Notes under the pieces: generated by a model | Told to the model about the DNA's origin: nothing | Databases searched by the model: none | What the model saw: only the letters and a program-made list of their open reading frames with translations | Assembly: GCA_016719485.1 (NCBI GenBank) | Contig: JADJZB010000004.1 | Location: 248,001-312,000 of the forward strand | DNA from: Holophagales bacterium | Lineage (GTDB): Bacteria; Acidobacteriota; Thermoanaerobaculia; UBA5066 | Length of the DNA stretch: 64,000 bases | Direction of reading: 5' to 3' | Translations under genes and position numbers: made by a program | Part shown: one piece after another, positions 52,219-60,613 of the stretch | How positions within the stretch are numbered: the first letter of the stretch is position 1 | How the letters are laid out: the number at the start of each line of letters is the position of its first letter

Positions 52219-54194
52219 CGGCGGCGGGGTGTTCTCTTCGGCGTCGGCGTACGCGTCGGCTTACGCGTCGGCTTACGCGCCTGCTTCAGCGTCGGCTTCG
52301 GCGTCGGTGTCGGCGATCGGACTTGCGCAGCGGCCGGGCCGGGCTCGACCCGGCGCGGCCACGGGCCGGCGATCTGGGGCCAGGGCCCGGCGATCTCGCG
52401 CGCGGGCGTACCGGCGGCCGGATCGGCGGGGACCGTCGGGACGACCGTCGGCCGACCGTTCGCGGAGGGGACCGGCGTCTCCTCTGGCGGTGGAGGCGGC
52501 GCGTCCCCTTCGGGGACTCCGGTCCCACCGAAGAAAGCCAGGAGCCCGTCCGCAAGGGCCTCCGCGGACTGCTGCCGGAAGGCGCGCGTCAGCGTGAGCC
52601 CGCGATCCTCGTCGTTCGAGAGGTTCGAGAGCTCGAAGAGGACGCGATTCGGGATCTTGTTGTAGCGCAGGACCGCCGGCACCCATTCCCGCCCCGAACG
52701 GATGACGTGCGTCCGCACCGGCCGGAACTGGTGAACGGGCAGGCTCCGGCGTCGGAACGCGCCGATCAGCTTCTCGGCCAGCGAGGTCGACGCCCCCTCT
52801 GCCAGGACGCGCTCCTTCTTCGTGAAGGAGACGACCGGCTCGTCGCGCACCTCGCGGAACCTCCGGTAGAACGGCGTCGCGCGGCCGTAGCTCGAGCGCA
52901 GGAAGCGCTCGCCCGGGACGTACGCCATGGCGCCCCGGACGGAGGGGTGGAGCGAGTCCGCGTGGAGGGAGAGGAAGACGGTGCGCTCCGGCGGGATCGG
53001 CCTGCCGCCGGGACCGGGCCGTCTCAGTATGGCGTTCGCCAGGTACCACCGGAGGTTCACTCCCGCCGTCGGGTCCGTGAGCGTGTAGGGAGGATCGGTC
53101 AGGAGGACCCGCGCCTTGCGGTCCGGTAGCCGGTCGCGATCCGGAACCTCCCAGCCGATTCCCGGCTCGCGCGTCATCATGACGACCTCCGCACGGGTCG
53201 TCTCGAGGAGGACCTTCCGAAGGCGCGAGGCGACGTCGTAGACGTAGGTCGACTCCCAGACGCCGTGGTGAAGAGTCCCGGTGTCGCGGCCGCCGTGCCC
53301 CGCGTCGATGACGACGCGCACTCCGGCGAGACCCCGGGCCTTCGCGGGAGCGGCGAAGAGAGCCGCCTCGGCCCGCTCCTTCTCCCTCGCCGCGGTCTTG
53401 GGGTCGTCCGGCGGGAGGTACTCCTCGGAAAGGAGCTCGAGCGGGATCTTCACCGGGAATCCGACGGGAATCCCGTGGACGTCGTCGATGCCCGACCGCA
53501 GGGCGATGTCGAGCGCGAGCTGGATGACGTCCTCGGCGTGAAGGCGTCCGGTGAACCTCACGACGACGGCGGAGTACAGCGCCTCCTTCCTCTTCAGGCG
53601 GTAGACGGCGTACTTCCCCTTCGCGTCGGAACCGTACTCGAGGCGCGGCGGCTCCTCGTCGGGAATCGGCTCGGCGTCGCGGAACGGCGCGAGCAGGTAC
53701 TCGACCGGCACCTTCACCAGGGTCCCGCGAGTGACGGACCGACCCGTCAGGCCGTTCAGCTCCGCGAGCCGGCCGGCGAGGCGCTCGTCGCCCGTGAACC
53801 AGGAGGCGATCGACGCGAGCGGCTCGGTCCCCACGGCGACGTGCAGCCAGCCGATCGTCGCGCGCGCGTCCGAAGGAAAGAGGGCGCGGACGGCCGCGAG
53901 CCGGGTCTCGTCCGAGAGGCCCGCGTAGGGCAACAGGATCGTCCGCGTCCGCGACGGGGGCGTCGCGAGTCTGAGGAGCGTCGCGGCCGCCCCCTCGTCG
54001 CGGGAGACGCGCCGCGCGAAGTCCGCGACGGACTCGCCCTCCAGCGGACGCACCTCGACGACGATCGCGCCTTCGTCGAGGACGGCCGAGAAATCCTCGG
54101 AAACGTCGACCCGCTTCGGCGGCTCCTGCGCGCCGAGGAGACGCGAAAGGAGCAGCAGCGCCAGGGCGAGGAGCCGGAGGGGGGACCTCGTCAA
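52215..54194 (-). CDS. N-acetylmuramoyl-L-alanine amidase (Amidase_3) with LysM-like and basic repeat regions
   Basis: A 659-residue exported zinc amidase that cuts between MurNAc and the stem peptide. The signal peptide is LRLLALALLLLSRLLGAQ. The middle includes possible LysM-like segments (FARRVSRDEGAAATLLRL, LNGLTGRSVTRGTLVKVP). The catalytic domain has VIDAGHGGRDTGT and FLSLHADSLHPS with both zinc His, and ends FELSNLSNDED with the catalytic Glu. The last 90 residues are Pro-rich and end in basic repeats (KPTRKPTRTPTPKRTPRRR). The TTG start at 54194 overlaps the gatA stop (TTGA). Cell division or cell separation is the probable role. Confidence 0.92.
   Translation of the reverse strand: MTRSPLRLLALALLLLSRLLGAQEPPKRVDVSEDFSAVLDEGAIVVEVRPLEGESVADFARRVSRDEGAAATLLRLATPPSRTRTILLPYAGLSDETRLAAVRALFPSDARATIGWLHVAVGTEPLASIASWFTGDERLAGRLAELNGLTGRSVTRGTLVKVPVEYLLAPFRDAEPIPDEEPPRLEYGSDAKGKYAVYRLKRKEALYSAVVVRFTGRLHAEDVIQLALDIALRSGIDDVHGIPVGFPVKIPLELLSEEYLPPDDPKTAAREKERAEAALFAAPAKARGLAGVRVVIDAGHGGRDTGTLHHGVWESTYVYDVASRLRKVLLETTRAEVVMMTREPGIGWEVPDRDRLPDRKARVLLTDPPYTLTDPTAGVNLRWYLANAILRRPGPGGRPIPPERTVFLSLHADSLHPSVRGAMAYVPGERFLRSSYGRATPFYRRFREVRDEPVVSFTKKERVLAEGASTSLAEKLIGAFRRRSLPVHQFRPVRTHVIRSGREWVPAVLRYNKIPNRVLFELSNLSNDEDRGLTLTRAFRQQSAEALADGLLAFFGGTGVPEGDAPPPPPEETPVPSANGRPTVVPTVPADPAAGTPAREIAGPWPQIAGPWPRRVEPGPAAAQVRSPTPTPKPTLKQARKPTRKPTRTPTPKRTPRRR
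52241..52312 (-). repeat. Six 12-bp tandem repeats inside the amidase 3' end
   Basis: Six consecutive units of consensus GCGTCGGCTTAC (plus strand), some diverged, encode the four-residue Lys/Arg-Pro-Thr repeats of the amidase tail. Units 2 and 3 are identical. Copy number could vary between strains. Confidence 0.8.
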
Positions 54195-55672
54195 CGGATC
54201 GCGCCCGGTGGACGGCCCCACTCGCCCGCCGCCCGCTCGACCTCGTGGCCCAGGGCCAGGAGCAGGGGCTCGGAGCCCGCCGGTCCCGCGAGCTGCATCC
54301 CGATCGGGAGGCGGTCTCGCGAGAGCCCGGCGGGGACCGAGAGCGCCGGGAGCCCCGCGAGGCTCGCCGGCACGGTGAAGACGTCGGCGAGGTACATCGC
54401 GAGCGGATCCTCGGCCTTCTCCCCGATCCGGAACGCCGGCTCGGGCGCCGTCGGGCAGAGGATCGCGTCGCACGAGCGAAAGGCCTCCTCGAAGTCGAGC
54501 GCGAGCAGGGCGCGGACGCGCTGGGCACGCTCGTACCAGGCCTCGCGGTAGCCCGACGAGAGCGCGAACGTCCCGAGGAGGATCCGGCGCTTCACCTCCG
54601 GGCCGAAGCCGGCGGAGCGCGTCGAGCGGTAGAGCCCCGCGAGCCCCTCGCCTTCGCGCCTCGCCCCGTAGCGGACGCCGTCGTAGCGGGCGAGGTTCGA
54701 CGAGGCCTCGGCGGTCGCGAGGATGTAGTACGCGGCGACCGCGAGCGCGATGCGCGGCACCGAGACCCGGACGAGCGTGGCACCCGCAGACTCGAGGAGC
54801 CGCGCCGTCACCTCGAGCGCCGCGGCGACGTCGGCGTCGAGGCCCCCCTCGGGCGCTTCCGCCTCCGCCAGAAGCCCGATGCGCGCTCCCCGGGCACCGT
54901 TTCCGACGCGGCCGAGGAGGTCGGGGGGGGCGGACGACAGAGACGTGGAATCGCGCGGGTCGGCTCCCGACATCGCGGCGAGAGCGAGCGCCGCGTCGCG
55001 CACGTTGCGGGCGAGCGGCCCGGCCTGGTCGAGCGAGGAGGCGTAGGCGAGAAGGCCGTAGCGCGGGACGCGCCCGTACGTCGGCTTGACGCCCACCAGG
55101 GAGCAGAAGGCCGCGGGCTGCCTGACGGAGCCTCCCGTGTCCGTCCCGATCGCGAGAGGTACCGCGAGGGCCGCCACGGCCGCGGCCGACCCGCCCGACG
55201 AGCCGCCGGGAACGCGAGCGAGATCCCACGGGTTGCGGACCGGCCCCCAGGCCGACGTCTCGCTCGAGGAACCCATCCCGAACTCGTCGCAGCTCGTCTT
55301 GCCGACGACGACGCATCCGGCAGCCTTCAGCCGGGACACGCACGTCGCGTCGTCGGCCGCGACGAAGCCTTCGAGGATCCTCGACCCGGCCGTCGACGGG
55401 AGGCCGGCCACGTTGATGTTGTCCTTGACCGCGAGCGGAACGCCGGCGAGCGGCAGGGTCTCGCCGGCCGCGGTCCGCCGGTCGACCTCGTCCGCCGCCG
55501 CGAGGGCCGCCTGCGGTGCGACGTGAAGGAAAGCCCCGTGGAGGGCCCGGCTCTGCTCCACGCGCGCCAGCGAGGCTTCCACGGCCTCGCGCGCGGAGAT
55601 CCCGCGGGCAGAGACCGCGGCCGCCAGCGCGTGGGCCGGCCCGTCGAGAAGGCGGTCGAGGTCCGGCGTCAT
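54191..55672 (-). CDS. gatA: Glutamyl-tRNA(Gln)/aspartyl-tRNA(Asn) amidotransferase subunit A
   Basis: GatA (493 aa) is the glutaminase of the GatCAB complex that amidates Glu-tRNA(Gln) or Asp-tRNA(Asn). The amidase-signature triad is visible: Lys83 in LAVKDNINV, cis-Ser158 in PGGSSGGSAA and Ser182 in GTDTGGSVRQPA. The glutaminase motif KTSCDEFGMGSSSETS fits the family. ATG 55672 overlaps the gatC stop (ATGA). gatB is not in the window. Confidence 0.96.
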   Translation of the reverse strand: MTPDLDRLLDGPAHALAAAVSARGISAREAVEASLARVEQSRALHGAFLHVAPQAALAAADEVDRRTAAGETLPLAGVPLAVKDNINVAGLPSTAGSRILEGFVAADDATCVSRLKAAGCVVVGKTSCDEFGMGSSSETSAWGPVRNPWDLARVPGGSSGGSAAAVAALAVPLAIGTDTGGSVRQPAAFCSLVGVKPTYGRVPRYGLLAYASSLDQAGPLARNVRDAALALAAMSGADPRDSTSLSSAPPDLLGRVGNGARGARIGLLAEAEAPEGGLDADVAAALEVTARLLESAGATLVRVSVPRIALAVAAYYILATAEASSNLARYDGVRYGARREGEGLAGLYRSTRSAGFGPEVKRRILLGTFALSSGYREAWYERAQRVRALLALDFEEAFRSCDAILCPTAPEPAFRIGEKAEDPLAMYLADVFTVPASLAGLPALSVPAGLSRDRLPIGMQLAGPAGSEPLLLALGHEVERAAGEWGRPPGAIR

Positions 55673-55962
55673 CCGTTCCTCGAGACGACGCGAGGGACGA
55701 CGAAGTGCCCGTGCGCGGCCTCCGGCGCGTTCGCGGCGACGAACGCGCGCTCGCCGGGCTCGCCCGACGGGACGTCCTCGCGCAGTGGCGTCGCCGGAGG
55801 CGCCGGCAACGGGGGGAGGAGCGCGTCCGGCACGCGTCGCAGGGCCTCGAAGTGCTCGACCACCCGGGTCAGCTCCTCCGCGAGCCGGGCGTCTTCCCCG
55901 TCGGCGAGATCGAGCGCGGCGAGCCGGGCCACGCTGCGGACGAGCTCGCGGTCGATCTTCAC
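55669..55962 (-). CDS. gatC: Aspartyl/glutamyl-tRNA amidotransferase subunit C
   Basis: GatC (97 aa) stabilises GatA and links it to GatB. The family pattern VRSVARLAALDLADGEDARLAEEL with VVEHFEALRRV and LREDVPS is clear. Start GTG 55962, preceded at 7 nt by TATACT on the minus strand, which suggests a leaderless transcript. First gene of gatC-gatA-amidase. Confidence 0.95.
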   Translation of the reverse strand: MKIDRELVRSVARLAALDLADGEDARLAEELTRVVEHFEALRRVPDALLPPLPAPPATPLREDVPSGEPGERAFVAANAPEAAHGHFVVPRVVSRNG

Positions 55963-55969
55963 GGAGTCG

Positions 55970-55975
55970 AGTATA
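55970..55975 (-). promoter_or_regulatory. -10-like TATACT before gatC
   Basis: Near-consensus TATACT on the minus strand ends 7 nt before the gatC GTG. No ribosome site lies between. Best single example of the recurrent start-proximal -10 motif in this window. Confidence 0.5.
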
Positions 55976-55984
55976 GCCAGCGGC

Positions 55985-56014
55985 TTGACGGCGCCCTCGG
56001 CGCTCCCCTACCGT
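55985..56014 (+). promoter_or_regulatory. Promoter candidate for the tRNA nucleotidyltransferase gene
   Basis: TTGACG (55985-55990) and TACCGT (56009-56014) are 18 bp apart and 11 nt before the GTG at 56026. The -35 is close to consensus, the -10 is weaker. Confidence 0.45.
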
Positions 56015-56025
56015 CGATTCCTGCC

Positions 56026-57279
56026 GTGAAAGCGCTACCCGACATCCGCGCGGCGCTGGGACGCCTCGCGCGCCGCCGGACCATCCGCCTCGCACGGTCC
56101 GCGTCGGCGGAGTCGGGCGTGCCGTTCCTCCTCGTCGGAGGCGCGGTCCGCGACGCCCTCCTCGCCCTGCCGTCGGGAGACGTGGACCTCGCGGTGGCAC
56201 GCGAGGGAGCGGCGGCGTTCGCCGACGCTCTCGCTCTCCTCGGCGGTTCGCGCGCCGTCTCGATCGGGCAGTCACCGCGCCGCATCCTCCACGTTCCGCT
56301 CGGCTCATCGTCCGTCGACATCTGGGAAACCGACGGCGACCCCGTCACGGACCTCTCGCGCCGCGATTTCACGGTCAACGCGCTCGGCGTCGCCTTTCCC
56401 GGCGCGCGACTCGTCGCACCCGACGGCGCGCTCGACGACCTGCGCGCCCGTCGACTGAGACTTCCGCGGGCCGGAGTCCTCGTCGAGGACCCGCTTCGCG
56501 TCGTCCGCGCCGCCCGCTTCCTCGCACGCCTGCCCGGCTTTCGGCTCGACCCCGCGGCGCTTCCCGAGCTGCGCCGCGCGGCCGTGGGCCTCGGCTCCAT
56601 CGCGCCGGAGCGCCGCCTCTCGGAGCTCGACGCCATCCTCGCGGCGGGTCCCATTCCGGCCGCGCTCGCCCTGGCACGACTCGAGGCGTGGGGGGCGCTC
56701 GAACCGCTCCTGCCCGGCCTTTCCGCAGCGTCGCGGCTCCGCGGGACCCGGCTCGTCCGCGCGGCCGAGGCCGGGGCCTCCGTTGCCCTGCTCAGGACGC
56801 TCCTCCTTTCGCCATCCGGCCCCGCACCCGCCGCCAGCGCCCTCGAGGCGCTCCGCGCGAGCCGCCGGGACCGCCGCCTCGCGCAGACGCTGCTGGCCCT
56901 TCCCCGACCGGCGCGTGCACCCACCCGTCGCGACGCGGTTCTCCTCCTTCGACGGGCCGCCCCGTTCTCCCTGGAGGCCGTCGCCTTCTCCGCCGCGGCG
57001 CGGGGTGCGGCGGGGCGGACACTGGCATTCGAGGCGCGTCGCCTCCTCTCCGGGAGGGGGGCCCTCGGCCGGATCCTCCATCCCCGGCGACCCCTCTCTG
57101 CCGAGAACGTCGCCCGACTTCTCGGAGTGTCGGGCGTCGCCCTCGGCATCGCGCTCGCGAGCCTCGACGAGGCCGTCGCGGCGGGCGAGGTCCACGACCG
57201 GCGCGAGGCCCGGACACTCCTGCTCGCCGGGGACCGCAGACCGGGCCGGGACGACCGGATCCCCCCCGGAACGGTATAA
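56026..57279 (+). CDS. Class II tRNA nucleotidyltransferase / poly(A) polymerase family
   Basis: A 417-residue member of the class II CCA-adding/poly(A) polymerase family, which matures or repairs tRNA 3' ends. Motif A, LLVGGAVRDALLALPSGDVDLAV, carries the catalytic DxD; RRDFTVNALGV, GALDDLRARRLRL and DPLRVVRAARFLARL match motifs B to D. The C-terminal 200 residues are Ala/Leu/Arg-rich and poorly conserved. Since tRNA-Gln here encodes its own CCA, the enzyme would act in repair, or it may be one of the specialised A-adding or CC-adding types, which I cannot tell apart. Start GTG 56026. Confidence 0.88.
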   Translation: MKALPDIRAALGRLARRRTIRLARSASAESGVPFLLVGGAVRDALLALPSGDVDLAVAREGAAAFADALALLGGSRAVSIGQSPRRILHVPLGSSSVDIWETDGDPVTDLSRRDFTVNALGVAFPGARLVAPDGALDDLRARRLRLPRAGVLVEDPLRVVRAARFLARLPGFRLDPAALPELRRAAVGLGSIAPERRLSELDAILAAGPIPAALALARLEAWGALEPLLPGLSAASRLRGTRLVRAAEAGASVALLRTLLLSPSGPAPAASALEALRASRRDRRLAQTLLALPRPARAPTRRDAVLLLRRAAPFSLEAVAFSAAARGAAGRTLAFEARRLLSGRGALGRILHPRRPLSAENVARLLGVSGVALGIALASLDEAVAAGEVHDRREARTLLLAGDRRPGRDDRIPPGTV

Positions 57280-57280
57280 G
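57275..57280 (+). promoter_or_regulatory. -10-like TATAAG before pilT
   Basis: TATAAG overlaps the stop codon of the upstream gene and lies 21 nt before the pilT ATG; GAGGA in between serves as ribosome site. No strong -35. Confidence 0.4.
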
Positions 57281-57301
57281 CTTCGTGCGAGGATCTGGAA
57301 C

Positions 57302-58753
57302 ATGGACCTGACCGAACTGTTGAAGTTCGTCACGAAAAAGGAGGCGTCGGACCTCCACCTCAAGCCGGGGCGACCGCCGCTCCTGCGGATCAACGGCCGT
57401 CTCGTCCCTCTGAAAACGGACCCTCTCACTCCGAAAGAGATCGAGGAGATGGTCCTCACGATCCTCACGCCCCACCAGAAGGACAAGCTGACGGCGAACT
57501 ACGCCGTCGACATCGGCTACGGCATCCAGGGGCTGGCGCGCTTCCGCGGCAACATTTTCCTGCAGCGCGGGAGCTGGTCGGCCGTCTTCCGGCGGATCCC
57601 GTTCACGATCCCGGGCGTCGCCGAGCTGCACCTGCCCGACGTCGTCAACACGTTCTGCGACTACCCCGCTGGCCTCGTCCTCGTCACCGGACCGACCGGC
57701 TCGGGCAAGTCCACGACGCTCGCAGGCATCATCAAGGGCATCACCGAGAGGCACCCGGTCCACGTCGTCACCGTCGAGGACCCGATCGAGTACCTCTTCC
57801 AGGACAACCTCGGCTCCGTCTGCCAGCGCGAGGTCGGAACCGACACCACCTCTTTCCAGGAAGCGCTCAAGAACGCGATGCGGCAGGACCCGGACGTCAT
57901 CATGGTCGGCGAGATGCGCGACTGGGAGACCATGCAGACGGCGATCACGGCCGCCGAGACGGGGCACCTCGTCTTCTCCACCCTCCATACGAACAACGCC
58001 GCGCAGACGATCGACCGCATCATGGACAGCTGCCCCAACGGCCAGCAGAACCAGGTCCGGCGTCAGGTCGCCCTGGTCCTGCGCGCGATCTGCTCCATGC
58101 AGCTCATCGAGCGGATCGACGGCCAGGGGCGGATCGCGGTGATCGAGATCCTCGTCAACTCCCCGAAGATCACCAAGCTCATCGAGGAAGGGCAGACCAA
58201 CGAGATCCTCGACGAGATCGAGTCCTCGGTCACCTACTACAGGATGCAGTCGATGAACCAGTCGCTCATCGCGCTCCTCGTGAACGGCGCGATCGACTAC
58301 GACAAGGCGATGCAGCTGACGGCGGACCCCGAGGACCTCTCCCTCAAGCTCCGCAAGCTCTTCCCCCAGATCGAGGAAAAGTTCCGAGGAGGCATCATGG
58401 CCCCGACCGCAAACGACTTCTCCGCCATCACGGAGCTGATGGACATCAAGAAGCTCTACGAGGAGGCGGAAGAGAAGTGGAAGATGCGCATCCAGGAGAA
58501 GGAGGATGCGATCGTCAACCTCGAGTCCGACCTCCAGGCCAAGGACCGGATGATCGAGTCACACACGATGGGGAGCCAGGAGCTCGAGGGCGAGCTGCAG
58601 AAGGCCCGCCAGGAGAACGAGCGGATCCGCCAGGAGGCCGCCGCGCGCATCGCCCAGCTCAACGACCGGATCAAGGAGCTCAACAGCCGGATCATGGGCG
58701 GCTCGGGAGCGGCCCCGCCGGGAACGCCGCAGTCGGGCTTCTTCAAGCGGTAG
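57302..58753 (+). CDS. pilT: Type IV pilus retraction ATPase PilT with added C-terminal coiled coil
   Basis: A 483-residue PilT/PilU-family ATPase that depolymerises type IV pili for twitching. The N-terminal domain starts LLKFVTKKEASDLHLKPGRPP; Walker A is GPTGSGKST (130-138), the Asp box VTVEDPIEYLF, Walker B IMVGEMRDWETM, the His box TAAETGHLVFSTLHT and the PilT motif YRMQSMNQSLIALL. Residues 1-360 cover the normal PilT length. The last 120 residues are extra: a Glu/Lys-rich helix (TELMDIKKLYEEAEEKWK, LEGELQKARQENERIRQEA) predicted as coiled coil, ending in a Gly/Pro tail. The tail may dock the motor or regulate it. No other pilus genes are present. Confidence 0.95.
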   Translation: MDLTELLKFVTKKEASDLHLKPGRPPLLRINGRLVPLKTDPLTPKEIEEMVLTILTPHQKDKLTANYAVDIGYGIQGLARFRGNIFLQRGSWSAVFRRIPFTIPGVAELHLPDVVNTFCDYPAGLVLVTGPTGSGKSTTLAGIIKGITERHPVHVVTVEDPIEYLFQDNLGSVCQREVGTDTTSFQEALKNAMRQDPDVIMVGEMRDWETMQTAITAAETGHLVFSTLHTNNAAQTIDRIMDSCPNGQQNQVRRQVALVLRAICSMQLIERIDGQGRIAVIEILVNSPKITKLIEEGQTNEILDEIESSVTYYRMQSMNQSLIALLVNGAIDYDKAMQLTADPEDLSLKLRKLFPQIEEKFRGGIMAPTANDFSAITELMDIKKLYEEAEEKWKMRIQEKEDAIVNLESDLQAKDRMIESHTMGSQELEGELQKARQENERIRQEAAARIAQLNDRIKELNSRIMGGSGAAPPGTPQSGFFKR

Positions 58754-58817
58754 AGACAGCCGCCCACGCCCCGGAACCCGTAGTGGGGCCTCCGGCGCAG
58801 GGTCTTGAATCCGCCAC

Positions 58818-60569
58818 GTGCAGAAGAAGATCAGCGCGGTCCTTCCGGCAGCGGTTCTCGTCGCGCTCGTCGCCGCGTACCTGCCGGTGCTCCGTTCCGG
58901 GTTCATCTGGAACGACCACACGTACGTCACCGAGAACGCGACGCTGGACGGCCTGGCGGGTCTGGCGCGGATCTGGACCGACCCGTCGGCCAACGAGCAG
59001 TATTACCCTCTCGTCTTCACGTCCTACTGGATCGAGAAGCGGCTCTGGGGCCTTCACCCGCTCGGGTATCACCTCGTCAACGTCCTGCTCCACGCCGCCG
59101 GCGCGTTCCTCCTCTGGCGATTTCTCCGGCGCCTCGCCCTCCCCGCCGCCGGGCTCGCCGCGACGGCCTTCGCGCTGCACCCCGTCTGCGTGGAGTCCGT
59201 GGCCTGGGTGACGGAGCGAAAGAACACTCTCTCCCTCGTTCTGGTCCTGCTCTCGGCACACGCCTGGCGCGCGTCGAGGGACGCTCTCGCGGCGCGAGAG
59301 GCCCGGCAGGTGTCGAAGAAGAAACGGGCGCGTCCGGAAGCCCTCCCGCTGCTCGAACGGCCGGCCCTGCTCTATGCCGTGGCGCTGGCAGCGTTCACCC
59401 TCGCCCTCCTCGCCAAGACGACCGCGAGCGTCCTCCCGGCCGTTCTCCTCGTCCTCGTCTGGTGGATGGGCGGCCGGCTGCGTGCGTCCGACGTGCGGCC
59501 CCTGTTGCCGTTCTTCGCGGTCGGCATCGCGCTCTCTCTCCACACGGCCTGGCTGGAGCGGACCATGGTCCGCGCGACCGGGGACGAATGGGCCCACGGC
59601 CTCCTGGAGCGCGTCGTCCTCGCCGGGCAGACGACGACGTTCTACGCGGCCAAGATCCTCTGGCCGGAAAACCTCTCCTTCATCTACCCCAGGTGGGACC
59701 CCGACGCGGGGGACCTCCGGCAGTGGCTGCCCGTCCTCGGCTGGACGGCCGCGCTCGCGGTCGCAGGGCTGCTCGCGCGCCGGGGACGGCGGGGACCGCT
59801 CGCCGGGCTGCTGCTCTTCGGAGGTGTCCTCTTCCCGGCGATGGGGTTCTTCAACGTCTACGCGATGCGGTACTCGTGGGTCGCCGACCACTTCGCCTAC
59901 CAGGCCGTGGCCGTGGCGGCGGCGAGCGTCCTGTGCGGCGCAGCGACGCTTCTCGAGCCCCTCCACGCGCGATGGCGCCGGTCGGCGGTGGTTTTCGCCT
60001 CGGCCGGTCTCTTCGTCCTCGCCGCGCTCACGTTCCGTCAAGGGCGGGCCTACCGGAACGAAGAGACCCTCTGGCAGCACACGCTCGAGAGGAACGCCGA
60101 CTGCTTCATCTGCCTCACGAACTACGGCAACCTGCTTCTCGAGGCCGGAAAGACCGACGAGGCCCTTCCGCTGCTGACGCGATCCCTGGCGATCAAGCCC
60201 GACGCCCTGCCGACTCTCCTGAACCTGGCCCGCGTGGCCGAGGAGCGGGGACGCTTCGAAGAGGCCGCGTACCGCCTCCGGAGCGCACTCGCCGTCGAGC
60301 CCGAAGACGGGGAGGTTCGCGTCCACCTCGCCACGATCTACACGAAGGCCGGGCGGCTGGAGGACGCGATCCGGGAATACCGGGAAGCCCTGCGGGTCCC
60401 CTCCCAGGAGGACTTCCTGGCGCACAACGGGATCGGCGTCGCTCTGGTGAGGTCCGGCCGGCCCGCGGAGGGCGTGGAGCACCTCCGGACGTGCGTCCAG
60501 CTCCGCCCGGACTACACGCCCTGCAGGGCGAACCTCGAGGCGGTTCTCCAGGCCGCCGCCAGCCGCTGA
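58818..60569 (+). CDS. TMTC-like GT-C membrane protein with C-terminal TPR repeats
   Basis: A 583-residue protein. Residues 1-420 hold about 10 membrane helices with GT-C features: FIWNDHTYVTENATLDG in the first loop (Asn-Asp where eukaryotic TMTCs have Asp-Asp), YHLVNVLLHAAGAFLLW, ALHPVCVESVAWVTERKNTLSLVL, the last being a signature of TMTC/DUF1736-like proteins. Residues 425-575 carry about four TPR repeats (LLEAGKTDEALPLLTRSLAIKPD, EERGRFEEAAYRLRSALAVEPEDG). Likely a protein glycosyltransferase acting at the membrane, with TPRs for substrate binding. GTG start 58818. Confidence 0.87.
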   Translation: MQKKISAVLPAAVLVALVAAYLPVLRSGFIWNDHTYVTENATLDGLAGLARIWTDPSANEQYYPLVFTSYWIEKRLWGLHPLGYHLVNVLLHAAGAFLLWRFLRRLALPAAGLAATAFALHPVCVESVAWVTERKNTLSLVLVLLSAHAWRASRDALAAREARQVSKKKRARPEALPLLERPALLYAVALAAFTLALLAKTTASVLPAVLLVLVWWMGGRLRASDVRPLLPFFAVGIALSLHTAWLERTMVRATGDEWAHGLLERVVLAGQTTTFYAAKILWPENLSFIYPRWDPDAGDLRQWLPVLGWTAALAVAGLLARRGRRGPLAGLLLFGGVLFPAMGFFNVYAMRYSWVADHFAYQAVAVAAASVLCGAATLLEPLHARWRRSAVVFASAGLFVLAALTFRQGRAYRNEETLWQHTLERNADCFICLTNYGNLLLEAGKTDEALPLLTRSLAIKPDALPTLLNLARVAEERGRFEEAAYRLRSALAVEPEDGEVRVHLATIYTKAGRLEDAIREYREALRVPSQEDFLAHNGIGVALVRSGRPAEGVEHLRTCVQLRPDYTPCRANLEAVLQAAASR

Positions 60570-60598
60570 GGGAGACGCCCCCGCGGGCGTTTCGCCGC

Positions 60599-60604
60599 TA
60601 GACT
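60599..60604 (+). promoter_or_regulatory. -10-like TAGACT before the propeller gene
   Basis: TAGACT ends 9 nt before ATG 60614 with no ribosome site between, matching the leaderless pattern elsewhere in the window. Confidence 0.35.
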
Positions 60605-60613
60605 CGACGCAGC

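Noticed and set aside
52241..52312. CRISPR-like array
   Set aside because: The repeat units are 12 bp, directly adjacent with no spacers, and encode part of the amidase.
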